A DNA stretch of 64,000 nucleotides from JACCXG01 sp963785755 (GTDB lineage Bacteria > Acidobacteriota > Vicinamibacteria > Vicinamibacterales > 2-12-FULL-66-21), in assembly GCA_963785755.1 (NCBI GenBank), contig CAWAXG010000073.1, forward strand, positions 62,001-126,000. Direction: 5' to 3'. Position numbers and translations under genes: made by a program. A model generated the notes under the pieces. It was not told the DNA's origin and did not search any database. It was given only the letters and a program-made list of their open reading frames with translations. Shown here piece by piece: positions 30,201-38,920 of this stretch. Each line of letters starts with the position of its first letter. Position 1 is the first letter of the stretch.

Positions 30201-31178
30201 GTGCCGCTGGCGCTGCGGCAGCGGGAGATCGGCCGGGAGATCGATGACCTCGATCGCGGCGTCCACCTTGCGGCCCTGTTCTTCGTCCTCCTGGGAGCGG
30301 CGATCGGGCTGTCGATGGCGGAACGCATCGCAGATCCGATCCGGCGTCTGACCAGGGCGACCAACAGGATCGCCCGGGGCGACTTCGACGCCCATATCGC
30401 CGTCCGATCGGCCGACGAGCTCCGCCGGCTCGCCGATTCGTTCAACAGCATGGCGTCCGAGCTCAAAGAACAGCGGGTTCAGCTCGAGCGCACCCATCGG
30501 CTCGAAGCGTGGGCGGAGATGGCGCGCCAGGTCGCGCACGAGATCAAGAATCCGCTCACGCCGATCCAGCTGTCCGCCGAGCATCTGCATCGCGTTCATG
30601 CCGACCAGGGCAAGCCGATGGGGCCGGTGCTCGAGAACTGTGTCGCCACGATTCTCGGACAGGTGCGGCTCCTGCGGCGGATTGCCTCCGAGTTTTCGAG
30701 CTTTGCGTCGTCGCCCACAGCGCGTCCGGCTCGTGTGGAACTGCCCGACCTCGTCGCGGAAGTGGTGAATCCCTATCGCACCGGACTGGAGGGGCGCATC
30801 GAGATCATCAATCAGGTTCCCGATCGCCTGCCGTCGATCTACGTCGATCGGACACTGGTGGCCCGCGCGCTCGCGAACATTGTCGAGAACGCGCTTCATG
30901 CCATGCCAGGCACTGGCACGCTGACGATCACGACGTCAGTCGAGGCTGATGCGATCGTCCTGCGCGTTACTGATACTGGCGTCGGCATGGGCGAAGAGGC
31001 GCTCGGACGGGTCTTCGAGCCGTACTTTTCGACCAAGACGACAGGTACCGGCCTCGGACTTCCCATCGCTCGCCGCAACATCGAGCTGATCGGCGGCGCG
31101 ATCGATGTCACGAGCGCAAAAGGGATTGGAACGACCGTTGTGGTTCGCCTGCCGTTGGCCTCGCGTGCGACTTCGTAA
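27285..31178 (+). CDS. Large NtrY-like sensor histidine kinase
   Basis: 1,297-residue sensor. There is a first membrane helix near residues 13-33, an extracytoplasmic segment to about 235, and then a polytopic region of about seven helices (about 235-500). A second periplasmic domain, a further helix near 780-800, and a helix before HAMP follow. The HAMP domain (about 1012-1065) contains DPIRRLTRATNRIARGDF. HisKA carries the phospho-His in QVAHEIKNPLTP. HATPase has NIVENALHAM, DTGVGMGEEA and TGTGLGLPIA. Start: GTG 27285; a TTG at 27264 is possible. No response regulator is adjacent. Confidence 0.88.
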   Translation: MPSIKIRDRHVSWRRLLAGGIILTALAGIAGGAVEIWRYGLGDAAAVSRVEAYINRRFEGMVRAISDVSARIAANPEAAAAFAPGSDVRRLFELVAEVRGTSASPDDIAVTVYDSGPFARAWSGASSDIPTDQISGPSTLLITPSPLGLRLVHVQPITTAADGRVGSVATEHVLSPAQVGTSIGPVEYRMQTPLAPALLRIEGAADGARPGAVILRAPSGRALAEAWVDPVALRQARSTWRRQVAAAMLALLGVTVLLLVGPLLDGRLAGNRRMYVRATLASLALTATAGLLLWLAVAVASGRLPSTPITVLIAGGTAAGLVSLLAGPAARLRLIVRHRRIERSGTPGLFVWQLVAGIGIAALILLVQRLIEVVANPISVDLRSFSLYPVRLPRLMLIAGIVAMHLAALWAATLTLVSASAPRRVPRNALRTRLLVLAAWVAPSVIAAAVASARGWSVAALGLVLSALACGLGALVGPRLASWYRRATVAARILALFLAFLIPTLLLHPAVDFFAERAIRQLIVTEYAVQAQNHVETLRARLDEARAQVDALQELPELVAAGAPPVPTADAAFLVWKQTVLARERLTSNVELYDAEGKLVSPFALNVPDYTGTTTQRASGCGWVTWGEVAPFGAEERRMLHAERGICAPDDSGGVNLGTVILHVVFDFETLPFITSQNPYFEIFRSAERKYQDDALAANVEVAIYGWGLQPLYTSGRSAWPITDDLFQRLYRSREPFWAEASTGGVWHRVYFSNDRDRIFAIGYPILTWFDHFVHLAELTTFGGAAFVVVLIGTAVFTRLARQRPRMGWALLREIRASFYRKLFLAFVLAAIVPVLTLALFIRAYFENLLRTDIEAEAARTAAVAQRVIEEGDATLRRSAETLGTQSDEFMVWIEQVIDQDVNVFSGARLVATSERDLYASGVLPTRTPDDVYRAIVLQRLPSFVRQDVLGTFTYILAAAPVRSAGEDALLTVPLALRQREIGREIDDLDRGVHLAALFFVLLGAAIGLSMAERIADPIRRLTRATNRIARGDFDAHIAVRSADELRRLADSFNSMASELKEQRVQLERTHRLEAWAEMARQVAHEIKNPLTPIQLSAEHLHRVHADQGKPMGPVLENCVATILGQVRLLRRIASEFSSFASSPTARPARVELPDLVAEVVNPYRTGLEGRIEIINQVPDRLPSIYVDRTLVARALANIVENALHAMPGTGTLTITTSVEADAIVLRVTDTGVGMGEEALGRVFEPYFSTKTTGTGLGLPIARRNIELIGGAIDVTSAKGIGTTVVVRLPLASRATS

Positions 31179-31197
31179 GGCCTCGGCCGGTCTGCGA

Positions 31198-33416
31198 ATG
31201 CGCGGCCTGGTTCGCCCCGGAGCGGTCGGCGTCCTCATCCTGTTCCTGCTCGTCATTGCATCTGGATCGATCTGGCGGTTTGCGGGACCGGCGCTGTCGT
31301 ATGGCCTGACCGTGGAACTGCGCACCGCGCCCGACCGGCAGGGGCCGATCAGCGTGGAGCCCGCCATTGCGACCGACGTGTTGACCAAGGTGCTGCAGCA
31401 GACGGCTGGAGCCCAGTGGGTGATCTGGCGGGGATCGTTCGAGGTTCCACCTGCGGGTGTGAAGGGGTTCAGGCTGACGGCGAAGGGCGGCGCGCAGCTG
31501 TTCGTCGACGGCCTCCTCGCCTTGCAGGCCACGGGCGGCGATGCCGTGGCCCGGCAGGTTGCGCTCGACGGCGGGTCTCATGAGCTCGCCCTCATCTACC
31601 AGCATCTCGAGGGCGCGCCCGCGATCGAGCTGGAGTGGATCGACGCCCAGCAGCGACGCGAGTTCATTCCGCCGGCGTCGCTGGCACCTCAATCGATGCC
31701 CCGGGCGGCGTGGTATCTGCGCAAGCATCCGCATGCCATCGGCATCACGATGGCCATCGCCTGGATCGCCGTCGCCGCGTACCTATTCGGTCTTTTTCTC
31801 GGACCATCCCTCCTCCGCTTCCTCGAGCTCGATGGATTCTTTTCTGACCGCCCGGCCCGCCTGGTTCTCGCCTTCAGTGTTCTGCTGGCCGCGTACCCGA
31901 TCTGGTGGGGATTGTCAGTCAGCGGGTATTGGGCGATGGACGAGATCAGCGCCGGGACAGTTCGATACGGGATGTCCGTCGGGTACGCCTCGGGTGGTAC
32001 GACAAGTACCCGCCGTTCCATTACTACGTCATCAATCTGTTCCTCCTGCCGTTTTTCGCGGCCGATCGTCTGGGTCTCGTGTCGATTCTCGACACGACCG
32101 CCTATGCGGTCGAAAGCGGCGTCGTCCGGGCACTGAGCCTGGCGATGGGCATTGGCAGCGTCGCCCTGGTTTATGTCTGCGGCGCGATCACGTTTGGAAA
32201 GCGGCAGGGAGTGCTGGCCGCGCTCGTCTGGACCATGGCGCTCCCCTTCGTCTATCACGGCAAGCTGGGGACGCTGGACGTCCCCTATACGTTCTGGTTC
32301 GCGCTCTCGCTGTTGTTCTACATCCGTATCGTCCAGCGGGGCGCGAGGCGCGACTACGTTCTATTCGCCACGGCGGCCGTGCTCGCGGTGTGCACCAAGG
32401 ACCAGGCCTACGGGATGTATGCGCTGCCCGCGCTTCACATCCTGATCGTGACCGTTCGGCAGCATCTCGGGACGCCGTCGCCCGCCGCGGTGCTGCGAGC
32501 GATCTTCGACCGACGCCTCCTGGTTGCCGTCGTGTGGGGTGTCGCGCTGTTCGCGATCGTGCACAACCTGGCTTTCAACCTCGATGGTTTTCGGAAGCAC
32601 GTGGAAATCATCACCGGGGTCGCGAGCGAGGACTATCGCGTCTACGATTCCGGCCCTGTCGGCCAGTGGCGACTTTTCCTGGACGTTGCGGCGCAGACCG
32701 CATTCTGTATGAGCTGGCCCGGCGCACTCGCGTCGATTGCCGGCATACTGCTGGCCCGTGGTTCTGATCAAAGGGGCTACCGCTGGCTGGCGTTGCCCGC
32801 GTTGTCGTACTACGTGACGTTTCTTGCGGTAGTCGGCTACTGCTATGACCGTTTCCTGCTGCCGGTTTGTCTCGTCCTGTCGCTGTTCGCCGGGCATTCG
32901 ATCGCGAGGGCGCTCGAGTGGCGGCGGGAACGATGGCATGCGACCGCCGCCGTCGGCCTGGTCTTCGCGTACATGTGCCTGCGGGCGGCGTCGATCAATC
33001 TGCTCATGGCCGCCGACGGTCGCGAAGCGGCGGCGCGCTGGATTCGCGAGAACGTCGCGTCCGAGCACTCGGTCGCCATCACCGGGCCCCAGGAATACAA
33101 CCCGCCGGTGAGCGGCCGAATGGTCAGGCTGATCCCGACGCTGCACGAGATGGACGAGTCCCATCCCGACTACCTGATTGTGAACAGCGGGTATCGACGT
33201 CGATTCGTGCTGGAGTCGCTCGAGGGTCCGTTTTTCGCAGCGCTCGAGAGCGGGAAACTGCCGTACCGCCTGGTCCATCGCATCAAACAACCGGTCGGGC
33301 TGGCGATACTCACCTGGGAAGGGCCGTTTCGAGAGACGGCCCATGTCGCGCACACGAGCGTCAACAAGCTCAATCCGGAGATCCTCATCTACCGGCGCGA
33401 AACTACGTCACCGTGA
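31198..33416 (+). CDS. GT-C family glycosyltransferase with PA14-like domain, apparent frameshift
   Basis: Membrane glycosyltransferase of the dolichyl-phosphate-mannose-protein mannosyltransferase type. After an N-terminal helix (about residues 8-24) a PA14-like domain covers about 30-150 (GSFEVPPAGVKGF, AQLFVDG). Then come a polytopic GT-C core with the acidic YWAMDE loop, KYPPFHYY, and the C-terminal RWIRENV region. One base is missing at 31993-31994, before WYDKYPPF, so the C-terminal part reads in another frame. Restored length is about 739 residues. It follows the kinase by 19 nt and its 3' end overlaps the next convergent gene by 9 nt. Confidence 0.78.
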
Positions 33417-35423
33417 CGTGCTGACGCGGCCGAGGATGCTGCGGGTGAGCGGATATCGGCTGATGACCTCGACTGTTGCATCCTGGCTGCCGTCGCGCAG
33501 GTAGACGAAGTCGGCGGGATGCTGCCCGGGCGCGACTTCAATCTGCAGCGGGATTCGACTCTTCTGGCCGTAGAACAGCGCCACCGGGTAGTAGAAGCTG
33601 TAGACGGCGAGCCGGGTTGGCGATCGGGCTGGCGGCTGCGCGGCCACGGCCCGCTCGAGGTCTGCGATCATCGCCTTCGTGGAGGCATCCCCGTACCAGT
33701 CCCGGGTATGCGTGACGTTCGCGGTCTGCGAGAAGTGTAAGACGGCGAACGCCAGCGCCAGGGTCATCGCGGCCGAGGCGACAATCGTGCCGGCGCGGCC
33801 GAGCCTCGCGATCCCGTCGAAGACGAAGATCACGAACAGGACGTAGAGCGGGAGGTAGAACAGCGCCGTCCTGCCGATCAGGGATGGTGTGCCCAGCACA
33901 CGTTGCTCGGCGATCTGAACCGCTGACACGAGCGCAAGCAGGAGCAGCAGGCACAAGGCAGGCAGGATGCTGCTGGCGCGGCCACGTCGAGCGTGCCACA
34001 CCATGATCGCGATGCCCGCTGCGACGGTGAGCAGGACGCATGCCGAGACCACGTCCGATTGATTCGACAGGTAGGTCTTGCCATGGAGGGCATCAGTGAT
34101 CAGCGAATTGACGGTGTCCTGCACGAACCCCTGGGTCCCGCCGAAGTAGAGCTCGCCTCCCCTTTTCAGGAGATAGAGAGGGACGCCCGCCACCGCGGCA
34201 ATGGCGAGGGCGGGAAACGCAATCGTGCGCCATCGGCGAATGCCCAGCAGACCGAGCCGGTTCAGCAGTCGGCCCGTCGCCTCGAGCAGACCCGCGAACA
34301 GGACGAGGATCGCCAGCGCGAGTCCGGTAAACGCCGCGACGCAGGCGGCTTGTGTCGAATCGCCGCTCCAGTTGATGACCGAACCGAACGCCGGGATGCG
34401 CGGCCGAGGGAGCGACAGCGTCGGCAGACTTTCGAACACTCGCGTGGCACCGGCGTCGCGCGCGCGCCACGCGTCTTCGAGCCTGGCGTTCGAGAATGAT
34501 CGGTTGCCGATGGTTACGATGATCCGTTGCAATCTGGCGGCGCTGGAGCCCGGCAACTCGATGCGCAATCCAGAGATGTGCGTCGGGCTCGCGAGCCGCC
34601 ACTCGCCGGCGTTCGACACCAGCCGTGTCGATCGGCCTCTGAAGTCGATACGGAAGACACTCGCCGCATCCGCCTCCAGGCCGGGCAGCGTGACAACCAC
34701 AGGTTCGTACAAGCGTCCGGTCAGCCCGAGATCCTGCGAAAACGTCAGGGCGATGAAGATGGCGGCGCCGATGAACAGCCACACAAACGATCGTCGCGAT
34801 ACCGCCGGCTGCGCGGTTTCAGGATCGGGTGGCGCGGCGCCGGTGACCTGCGAAACGAGCGATGCGCCCACCGCGATCGCAAGAATTCCAATCGCGACGT
34901 TGAGCAGCGTGAAGCTGGCCGCAACCGCCGCGCCCGCCAGGAGCAGCGCTCGGAGGATCAGCCCGTCGCCGTCCGTGGACGGCGCCGGGCGTTCCATGAA
35001 CCTGAATAGATACGCAAGCGACCCCAGCATGAGGGCGAGTGACAGGCCGTAGCCGCGGCTCAGCGCGAAGTACTCGAGCACGTAGGGATTCGAGTTCAGC
35101 AGTATGAATCCGGAGAACGCGATGAGCGGGCTCGTGATGCGCCGGAGAATCTGGATCGAAAATACCGCGTACGCCGCGTACCCGACGACGTTCGGGAGGC
35201 GCAGGGCCCAGTCCTGACTGCCGGCAATCAGGTAGGCGCCCTTCGTCAGCAGCGTGTTCAGGATGTGATTCGTGGCGACAGGAAAACTGAAGAGCGACAG
35301 AACGTCCGTGGAGATGAACCGCAGGTAGGTCGCCGCTTCGTCGTACGTAAAGGGAACCCGGACGGCGCGGATCGCGACATACCCGAGAAAGAACAGGCTG
35401 GCTGCGGTCGTGAGCAGTTTCAA
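33408..35423 (-). CDS. GT-C-like polytopic membrane protein, probable glycosyltransferase
   Basis: 671 residues. The N-terminus has a helix (about 5-22) followed by an acidic loop VPFTYDEAATY typical of GT-C enzymes. Multiple membrane helices up to about residue 210 follow, then a soluble beta-rich insertion (about 220-330) and more helices to about 585. A short soluble C-terminal domain (YSFYYPVALFYG) ends the protein. Family assignment rests on topology and the DE loop. Donor and acceptor are unknown. It probably acts in envelope glycan or lipid glycosylation together with its convergent neighbour. Confidence 0.65.
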   Translation of the reverse strand: MKLLTTAASLFFLGYVAIRAVRVPFTYDEAATYLRFISTDVLSLFSFPVATNHILNTLLTKGAYLIAGSQDWALRLPNVVGYAAYAVFSIQILRRITSPLIAFSGFILLNSNPYVLEYFALSRGYGLSLALMLGSLAYLFRFMERPAPSTDGDGLILRALLLAGAAVAASFTLLNVAIGILAIAVGASLVSQVTGAAPPDPETAQPAVSRRSFVWLFIGAAIFIALTFSQDLGLTGRLYEPVVVTLPGLEADAASVFRIDFRGRSTRLVSNAGEWRLASPTHISGLRIELPGSSAARLQRIIVTIGNRSFSNARLEDAWRARDAGATRVFESLPTLSLPRPRIPAFGSVINWSGDSTQAACVAAFTGLALAILVLFAGLLEATGRLLNRLGLLGIRRWRTIAFPALAIAAVAGVPLYLLKRGGELYFGGTQGFVQDTVNSLITDALHGKTYLSNQSDVVSACVLLTVAAGIAIMVWHARRGRASSILPALCLLLLLALVSAVQIAEQRVLGTPSLIGRTALFYLPLYVLFVIFVFDGIARLGRAGTIVASAAMTLALAFAVLHFSQTANVTHTRDWYGDASTKAMIADLERAVAAQPPARSPTRLAVYSFYYPVALFYGQKSRIPLQIEVAPGQHPADFVYLRDGSQDATVEVISRYPLTRSILGRVSTSR

Positions 35424-35596
35424 GACGCGCCACTAGTGTCGCGCAACACTGCCCCGCGACACCAGGGGCCTTGACCGGTTCGATTCCCAGTTCTTGAGTC
35501 ATGTTTCTGGTCAAGGCTGTCCGCGCGCCAGCGCGGCGTTATCGAAATTGTGACCTAGCGAGGCGGAGCCTCTTGACGGTCTGAGGCGCAGCCTCG
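35424..35596 (-). repeat. Structured spacer with three successive inverted repeats
   Basis: Three hairpins lie between pssA and the GT-C gene. The first is GTGTCGCG/CGCGACAC (35436-35443/35455-35462), perfect over 8 bp. The second is GCCTTGACC/GGTCAAGGC (35468-35476/35509-35517), perfect over 9 bp. The third has 18-nt arms at 35555-35572 and 35583-35600 with 16 pairs. Each arm of the last is itself a GAGGC-NNN-GCCTC mini-hairpin, and it includes the pssA stop codon. Confidence 0.6.
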
Positions 35597-36442
35597 CTAG
35601 TGATTGTCGCCGGGCGGGAGATCCGGACCGGTGTGGGCCTTGGGCATGATGTAGAGGTCGGCGGAAGCTGTGGTCTCTCCGGTGCCCTCGACCGGCCGTT
35701 TCCTCAGTCGCGCGTACACCCACATGATCAGCGCCGCGATCGTATACGTGTAAGCGAGGACGACCAGGGCGATCCGCGGCTGGGATGCAATCAACGCGAG
35801 CGCGACGGCGATGAGGAAGAGCCCGAAATACGACCGATGCCATCCCACCTCCATCGCCTTGACGCTGCGGAAGCGGATCGTGCTGACCATCAGCAGCGCC
35901 GGTACGACCACCATCGCGAGCGCTGCCAGCGCCGTCGATCGATCGCGTGGCCCGTCAGGAAACAGGTAAATGGTTGCCGCGATGACGGCCGCCGCCGCCG
36001 GGCTCGGCATGCCGACGAAGTACCGTTTGTCGGTCGCGGTCAGGGTCTGGATGTTGTACCGGGCCAGGCGCATGGCCGTCGCGGTGACGTAGATGAATCC
36101 GGCGGCCCAGCCGAGGCGCTTGAGCGGCCAGAGTCCCCACGTGAACGCGAGAATGGCCGGCGCCAGACCGAAAGACACGACGTCCGCCAGGGAATCCAAC
36201 TGAACGCCGAACGCCGAGGTGGACTTCGTCAGACGTGCGACGAAGCCGTCGAGCGTATCGAGGACCATGGCGATGCCGATCAGCACGGCCGCGGTATCGA
36301 AGTCCCGCTGGGTCGCATACACGACACACCCGTATCCGCAGAACAGGTTCGCGACGGTGAACATCGAGGGCAGGAGGTAGACGCCGCGCTTGAAGCGCTG
36401 CTGCCGATCCTCCCGTCGCCTCGCGAGCCGTTTACTCAGCAC
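35597..36442 (-). CDS. pssA: CDP-diacylglycerol-serine O-phosphatidyltransferase
   Basis: Makes phosphatidylserine from CDP-diacylglycerol. The CDP-alcohol phosphotransferase motif is complete: DTLDGFVARLTK, then G and two Asp in FGVQLDSLADVVSFG (about residues 60-90). About seven membrane helices follow. The GTG at 36442 (VLSKRLARR) gives 281 residues and overlaps the psd stop by 11 nt. The longer open frame upstream lies inside psd. With psd it forms a two-gene phosphatidylethanolamine pathway. Confidence 0.92.
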   Translation of the reverse strand: MLSKRLARRREDRQQRFKRGVYLLPSMFTVANLFCGYGCVVYATQRDFDTAAVLIGIAMVLDTLDGFVARLTKSTSAFGVQLDSLADVVSFGLAPAILAFTWGLWPLKRLGWAAGFIYVTATAMRLARYNIQTLTATDKRYFVGMPSPAAAAVIAATIYLFPDGPRDRSTALAALAMVVVPALLMVSTIRFRSVKAMEVGWHRSYFGLFLIAVALALIASQPRIALVVLAYTYTIAALIMWVYARLRKRPVEGTGETTASADLYIMPKAHTGPDLPPGDNH

Positions 36443-37070
36443 GTGGACTCCTGAACCGCGCAATGATCGTTTCGCCGCCGACCACCCTCTGGCCCACCGA
36501 CACGAGGATTTCGCCGTCTGTCGGCAGGAAGACATCCATGCGCGAACCGAACTTCATCAGGCCTATCCGTTCGCCTCGGGTGACTTCGTTTCCCTCCCGG
36601 ACCCGGCAGACGATCCGCCGGGCGAGGACCCCAACCACCTGGCGGATCACGATAGTCCGGCCGTCCTGCTGAATCCAGATCTCATTCAGCTCGTTGTCAT
36701 TCGCCGATTCGCGATAGGCCGGGAGGAACGACCCGGGACGGTATGCAATCTTCGTGATTCGTCCGGCCAGGGGCGAGCGATTCATGTGAACGTCGATGGG
36801 AGACAGGAAAACCGTGACCTGTTTCCAGTCGCCGGGGGGCGCCCAGCGGGGGTCGCCGGGCCCGGCTACCATGACCCGGCCGTCGGCCGGCGAGACGACG
36901 ACATCCGGGTCCTGCGGGATCGATCGGTCCGGATCGCGAAAGAAATAGGCGAAAAAACCGCCCAGGACCGCGAAGGGCACCGCCCATCCACGCTTACGCG
37001 CCAGCGCCAGCCCGAGGGCCGGCGCCAGCGCCGCCGCGATGAACGGGTATCCTGCGCGATCGATTTTCAT
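36432..37070 (-). CDS. psd: Phosphatidylserine decarboxylase, short form
   Basis: Decarboxylates phosphatidylserine to phosphatidylethanolamine. An N-terminal helix pair (about residues 8-45) precedes the catalytic region with VSPADGRVMVAG and IDVHMNRSPLAG. The self-cleavage site is GLMKFGSRMDVFLP, where Ser becomes the pyruvoyl group. The short form of about 212 residues is typical of the archaeal/proteobacterial psd-B group. ATG 37070 (MKIDRAGYPF) is chosen; the ORF runs 11 codons further into repeat-like DNA. Confidence 0.92.
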   Translation of the reverse strand: MKIDRAGYPFIAAALAPALGLALARKRGWAVPFAVLGGFFAYFFRDPDRSIPQDPDVVVSPADGRVMVAGPGDPRWAPPGDWKQVTVFLSPIDVHMNRSPLAGRITKIAYRPGSFLPAYRESANDNELNEIWIQQDGRTIVIRQVVGVLARRIVCRVREGNEVTRGERIGLMKFGSRMDVFLPTDGEILVSVGQRVVGGETIIARFRSPRAE

Positions 37071-37198
37071 GGGAAAGGTCGGTCGGAAACCGGTCGGAAA
37101 CAATGGGGCCGGAAACGGGTCTCGCAGGGGCCGGGACTTCGGGGTCCCGAGGGTCCGTGTGAGGCGCGTTTCCGGCCGGAACGAAAGACGTCAGACGC
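37071..37198. repeat. Spacer with GGTCGGAAAC words
   Basis: Non-coding region upstream of psd. Three related words, GGTCGGAAAC, GGTCGGAAAC and GGCCGGAAAC, lie at about 37081-37116, and a further CCGGCCGG palindrome lies near 37173. It is another short word array of the kind seen in the recJ and accA spacers. Confidence 0.4.
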
Positions 37199-37444
37199 TC
37201 AGCCGCGCACCATCTGGGCGTCCTCGGTACGGCGCCGGCGGATGATGGTTTCCATCTGATCTTTCAGCTGGAGTTTTCGCTTCTTCAGGACGACTTCTTC
37301 GAGCTGTTCAGGTTCCGAGAGGTAGTTGCGGATAGCCAGGTGGTGCAGTTTCTCGTCCAGATCGTGATGCTGTGTGGCGAGTTGGCGGAACTCCTCGTCG
37401 GTCTGCAGCAGTTGACGCTTCAGCTCTTCGAAGTCTGTCGGCAT
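37199..37444 (-). CDS. YdcH/DUF465 family small coiled-coil protein
   Basis: 81-residue Glu/Leu/Lys-rich protein. It begins MPTDFEELKRQLL and contains the DUF465 pattern HHDLDEKLHHLAIRNYLSEPE followed by LKKRKLQLKDQM. Function is unknown across the family. ATG 37444 is selected over an upstream in-frame ATG because AAGGAGG sits 5-6 nt before it. Confidence 0.85.
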   Translation of the reverse strand: MPTDFEELKRQLLQTDEEFRQLATQHHDLDEKLHHLAIRNYLSEPEQLEEVVLKKRKLQLKDQMETIIRRRRTEDAQMVRG

Positions 37445-37565
37445 CGCCGCCTCCTTGAAGGGATTTGCCGGGTTACTGATGGACATTCATAAACGCAAGG
37501 TAACACAAGGAGCCAGCGTCTTCAAGATTCCGGAGGGCCAACTTCAAAGTTCTGGACGGCCGAGG

Positions 37566-38033
37566 CTAGAAAAGCCCTTCTTTCCAGAGGATCAGGGCAT
37601 CTTCATCCGGCGCCGTGTAGTACTTGGGCCGGATCGCCGTCACGGCGAATCCCAGGCTCTCGTAGAGCAGCCGGGCGGGCTCGTTCGACGCTCGGACCTC
37701 GAGCGTGGCCCGAACGGCGCCCCGGGCGGCGGCATCCGCCATGACGTGGTGCAGCATCCCGCTCGCCAGACCCTGCCGCCGATACGCGGCGTCGACGGCA
37801 ATCGTGTTGATGTGGAGTTCGTCGGCGACAATCCAGCACGAACAGAAGGCCGCCACCCACCGATCGGGCAAGCGCAGCACGAACACGTGCGCCACATCTG
37901 ACTGCGCAAGCTCCCGCGCGAGCATTTCCCTCGTCCATGGGTTGGTGAAGCACCGGGCTTCGAGGGCGGCGACCGCATCGAGATCGTCATCGGACACCAT
38001 CCGCTCGATCAGGATGCCTTCCCCAGCGCTCAT
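37566..38033 (-). CDS. rimI: Ribosomal protein S18-alanine N-acetyltransferase RimI
   Basis: GNAT acetyltransferase of 155 residues. Motif A (DAAYRRQGLASGML) binds acetyl-CoA. LEVRASNEPARLLYESLGF and the C-terminal DALILWKEG match RimI. It starts inside the end of tsaB with a 4-nt overlap; the tsaB-rimI pairing is common in bacteria and supports the call. Confidence 0.92.
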   Translation of the reverse strand: MSAGEGILIERMVSDDDLDAVAALEARCFTNPWTREMLARELAQSDVAHVFVLRLPDRWVAAFCSCWIVADELHINTIAVDAAYRRQGLASGMLHHVMADAAARGAVRATLEVRASNEPARLLYESLGFAVTAIRPKYYTAPDEDALILWKEGLF

Positions 38034-38728
38034 CGAGGCGCGCTCCGCTGGCGGGCCAGTTCGGCGTCCGAACGCCTGACGTACACGGGGATGACGGCGT
38101 GAGGCGCGACCGCGCGCTGGGGTTCCGCGGCGGCGATCCGGCCGATAGCCGCCGCCAGTCGCGGCACTGGCTCGAGAATCCGAGCTTGATCCCCGAGTGT
38201 GGACTCGATCGCGGCGCGATAGCGCATCGCGCCGTCTCCGGCGAAGAGGAGCTGTCGTGATCCGATCGCCGACCGCCAGGCGGCCAGCGTGTCGAGCGGC
38301 GCCATAGAAGAGGCTGGCACGAGCACGGCGTCGAGATCCGGTCCATAGAGCATGGCGAACACCTCGCCACGCTGGGCATCGATCCACGGGGCGATCAGCG
38401 GATGGCCGGGGACCTGGCGTGCTTCACTCGCCATCGCCTCGAGCGTCGAGACGGGAACGATTCCGAGGCCGCGAGAGAAGGCCAGCCCCTGCATGGTCGC
38501 GATCCCGACGCGAAGGCCCGTGAAGGACCCCGGGCCGGCGGCGACGGCGAGCAGATCGATGTCGTCGAGGCCGACACCTGCGGACTCGAGCGCGCGCATC
38601 AATTCACCGGGCAGCCGCTGTCCGTGCGTGACCGCGGGATCGCCGCTTACTTCGGCCAGCGTCGTGCCGTGCCGAACGACCGCGACGCTGCCCGATCGAG
38701 AGGTCGTGTCGAGTGCCAGGATCAGCAG
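38030..38728 (-). CDS. tsaB: tRNA t6A-modification protein TsaB, candidate CTG start
   Basis: Partner of TsaD in threonylcarbamoyladenosine synthesis. The protein has LILALDTTSRSGSVAVV at the N-terminus and VAAGPGSFTGLRVGIA (about residues 65-80), both diagnostic. The required N-terminus is encoded from a CTG at 38728. The frame has a stop just upstream and no ATG, GTG or TTG before that CTG. A GGAGG sequence (38735-38739 as CCTCC on the plus strand) lies 6 nt before it. Starting at the next TTG (38602) would delete the nucleotide-binding motif. Length is 232 residues, as expected. Confidence 0.88.
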   Translation of the reverse strand: MLILALDTTSRSGSVAVVRHGTTLAEVSGDPAVTHGQRLPGELMRALESAGVGLDDIDLLAVAAGPGSFTGLRVGIATMQGLAFSRGLGIVPVSTLEAMASEARQVPGHPLIAPWIDAQRGEVFAMLYGPDLDAVLVPASSMAPLDTLAAWRSAIGSRQLLFAGDGAMRYRAAIESTLGDQARILEPVPRLAAAIGRIAAAEPQRAVAPHAVIPVYVRRSDAELARQRSAPR

Positions 38729-38756
38729 AGTCCGCCTCCGGTCGCGCTACTGCAGA

Positions 38757-38765
38757 TGTTATACT
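38757..38765. promoter_or_regulatory. Overlapping divergent -10 elements, tsaB / mutS
   Basis: The plus strand reads TGTTATACT, an extended -10 (TG-N-TATACT). The minus strand reads TATAAC at 38764-38759, about 30 nt before the tsaB CTG. A weak minus -35 (CTGAAG) lies 17 nt upstream. mutS would have a leader of about 150 nt. Confidence 0.45.
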
Positions 38766-38920
38766 GCCGCTTTCTCGCGTCCTTCAGAGGACGCCCAGCT
38801 TCGGGCCGCGCTCGAGACCATCGCAGCCACTGGAAGATGTTCCCCACCATCAGCATGGGTCCCCCGATCGACGACCGCGCCCATCGCCGCTAGGATGGGC
38901 CGACGGCGAAAATAGAGAGC

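Noticed and set aside
35468..35517. tRNA remnant (a GGTTCGATTCCC T-arm-like string)
   Set aside because: No acceptor, D or anticodon arms can be built around it; it lies inside a simple inverted repeat.
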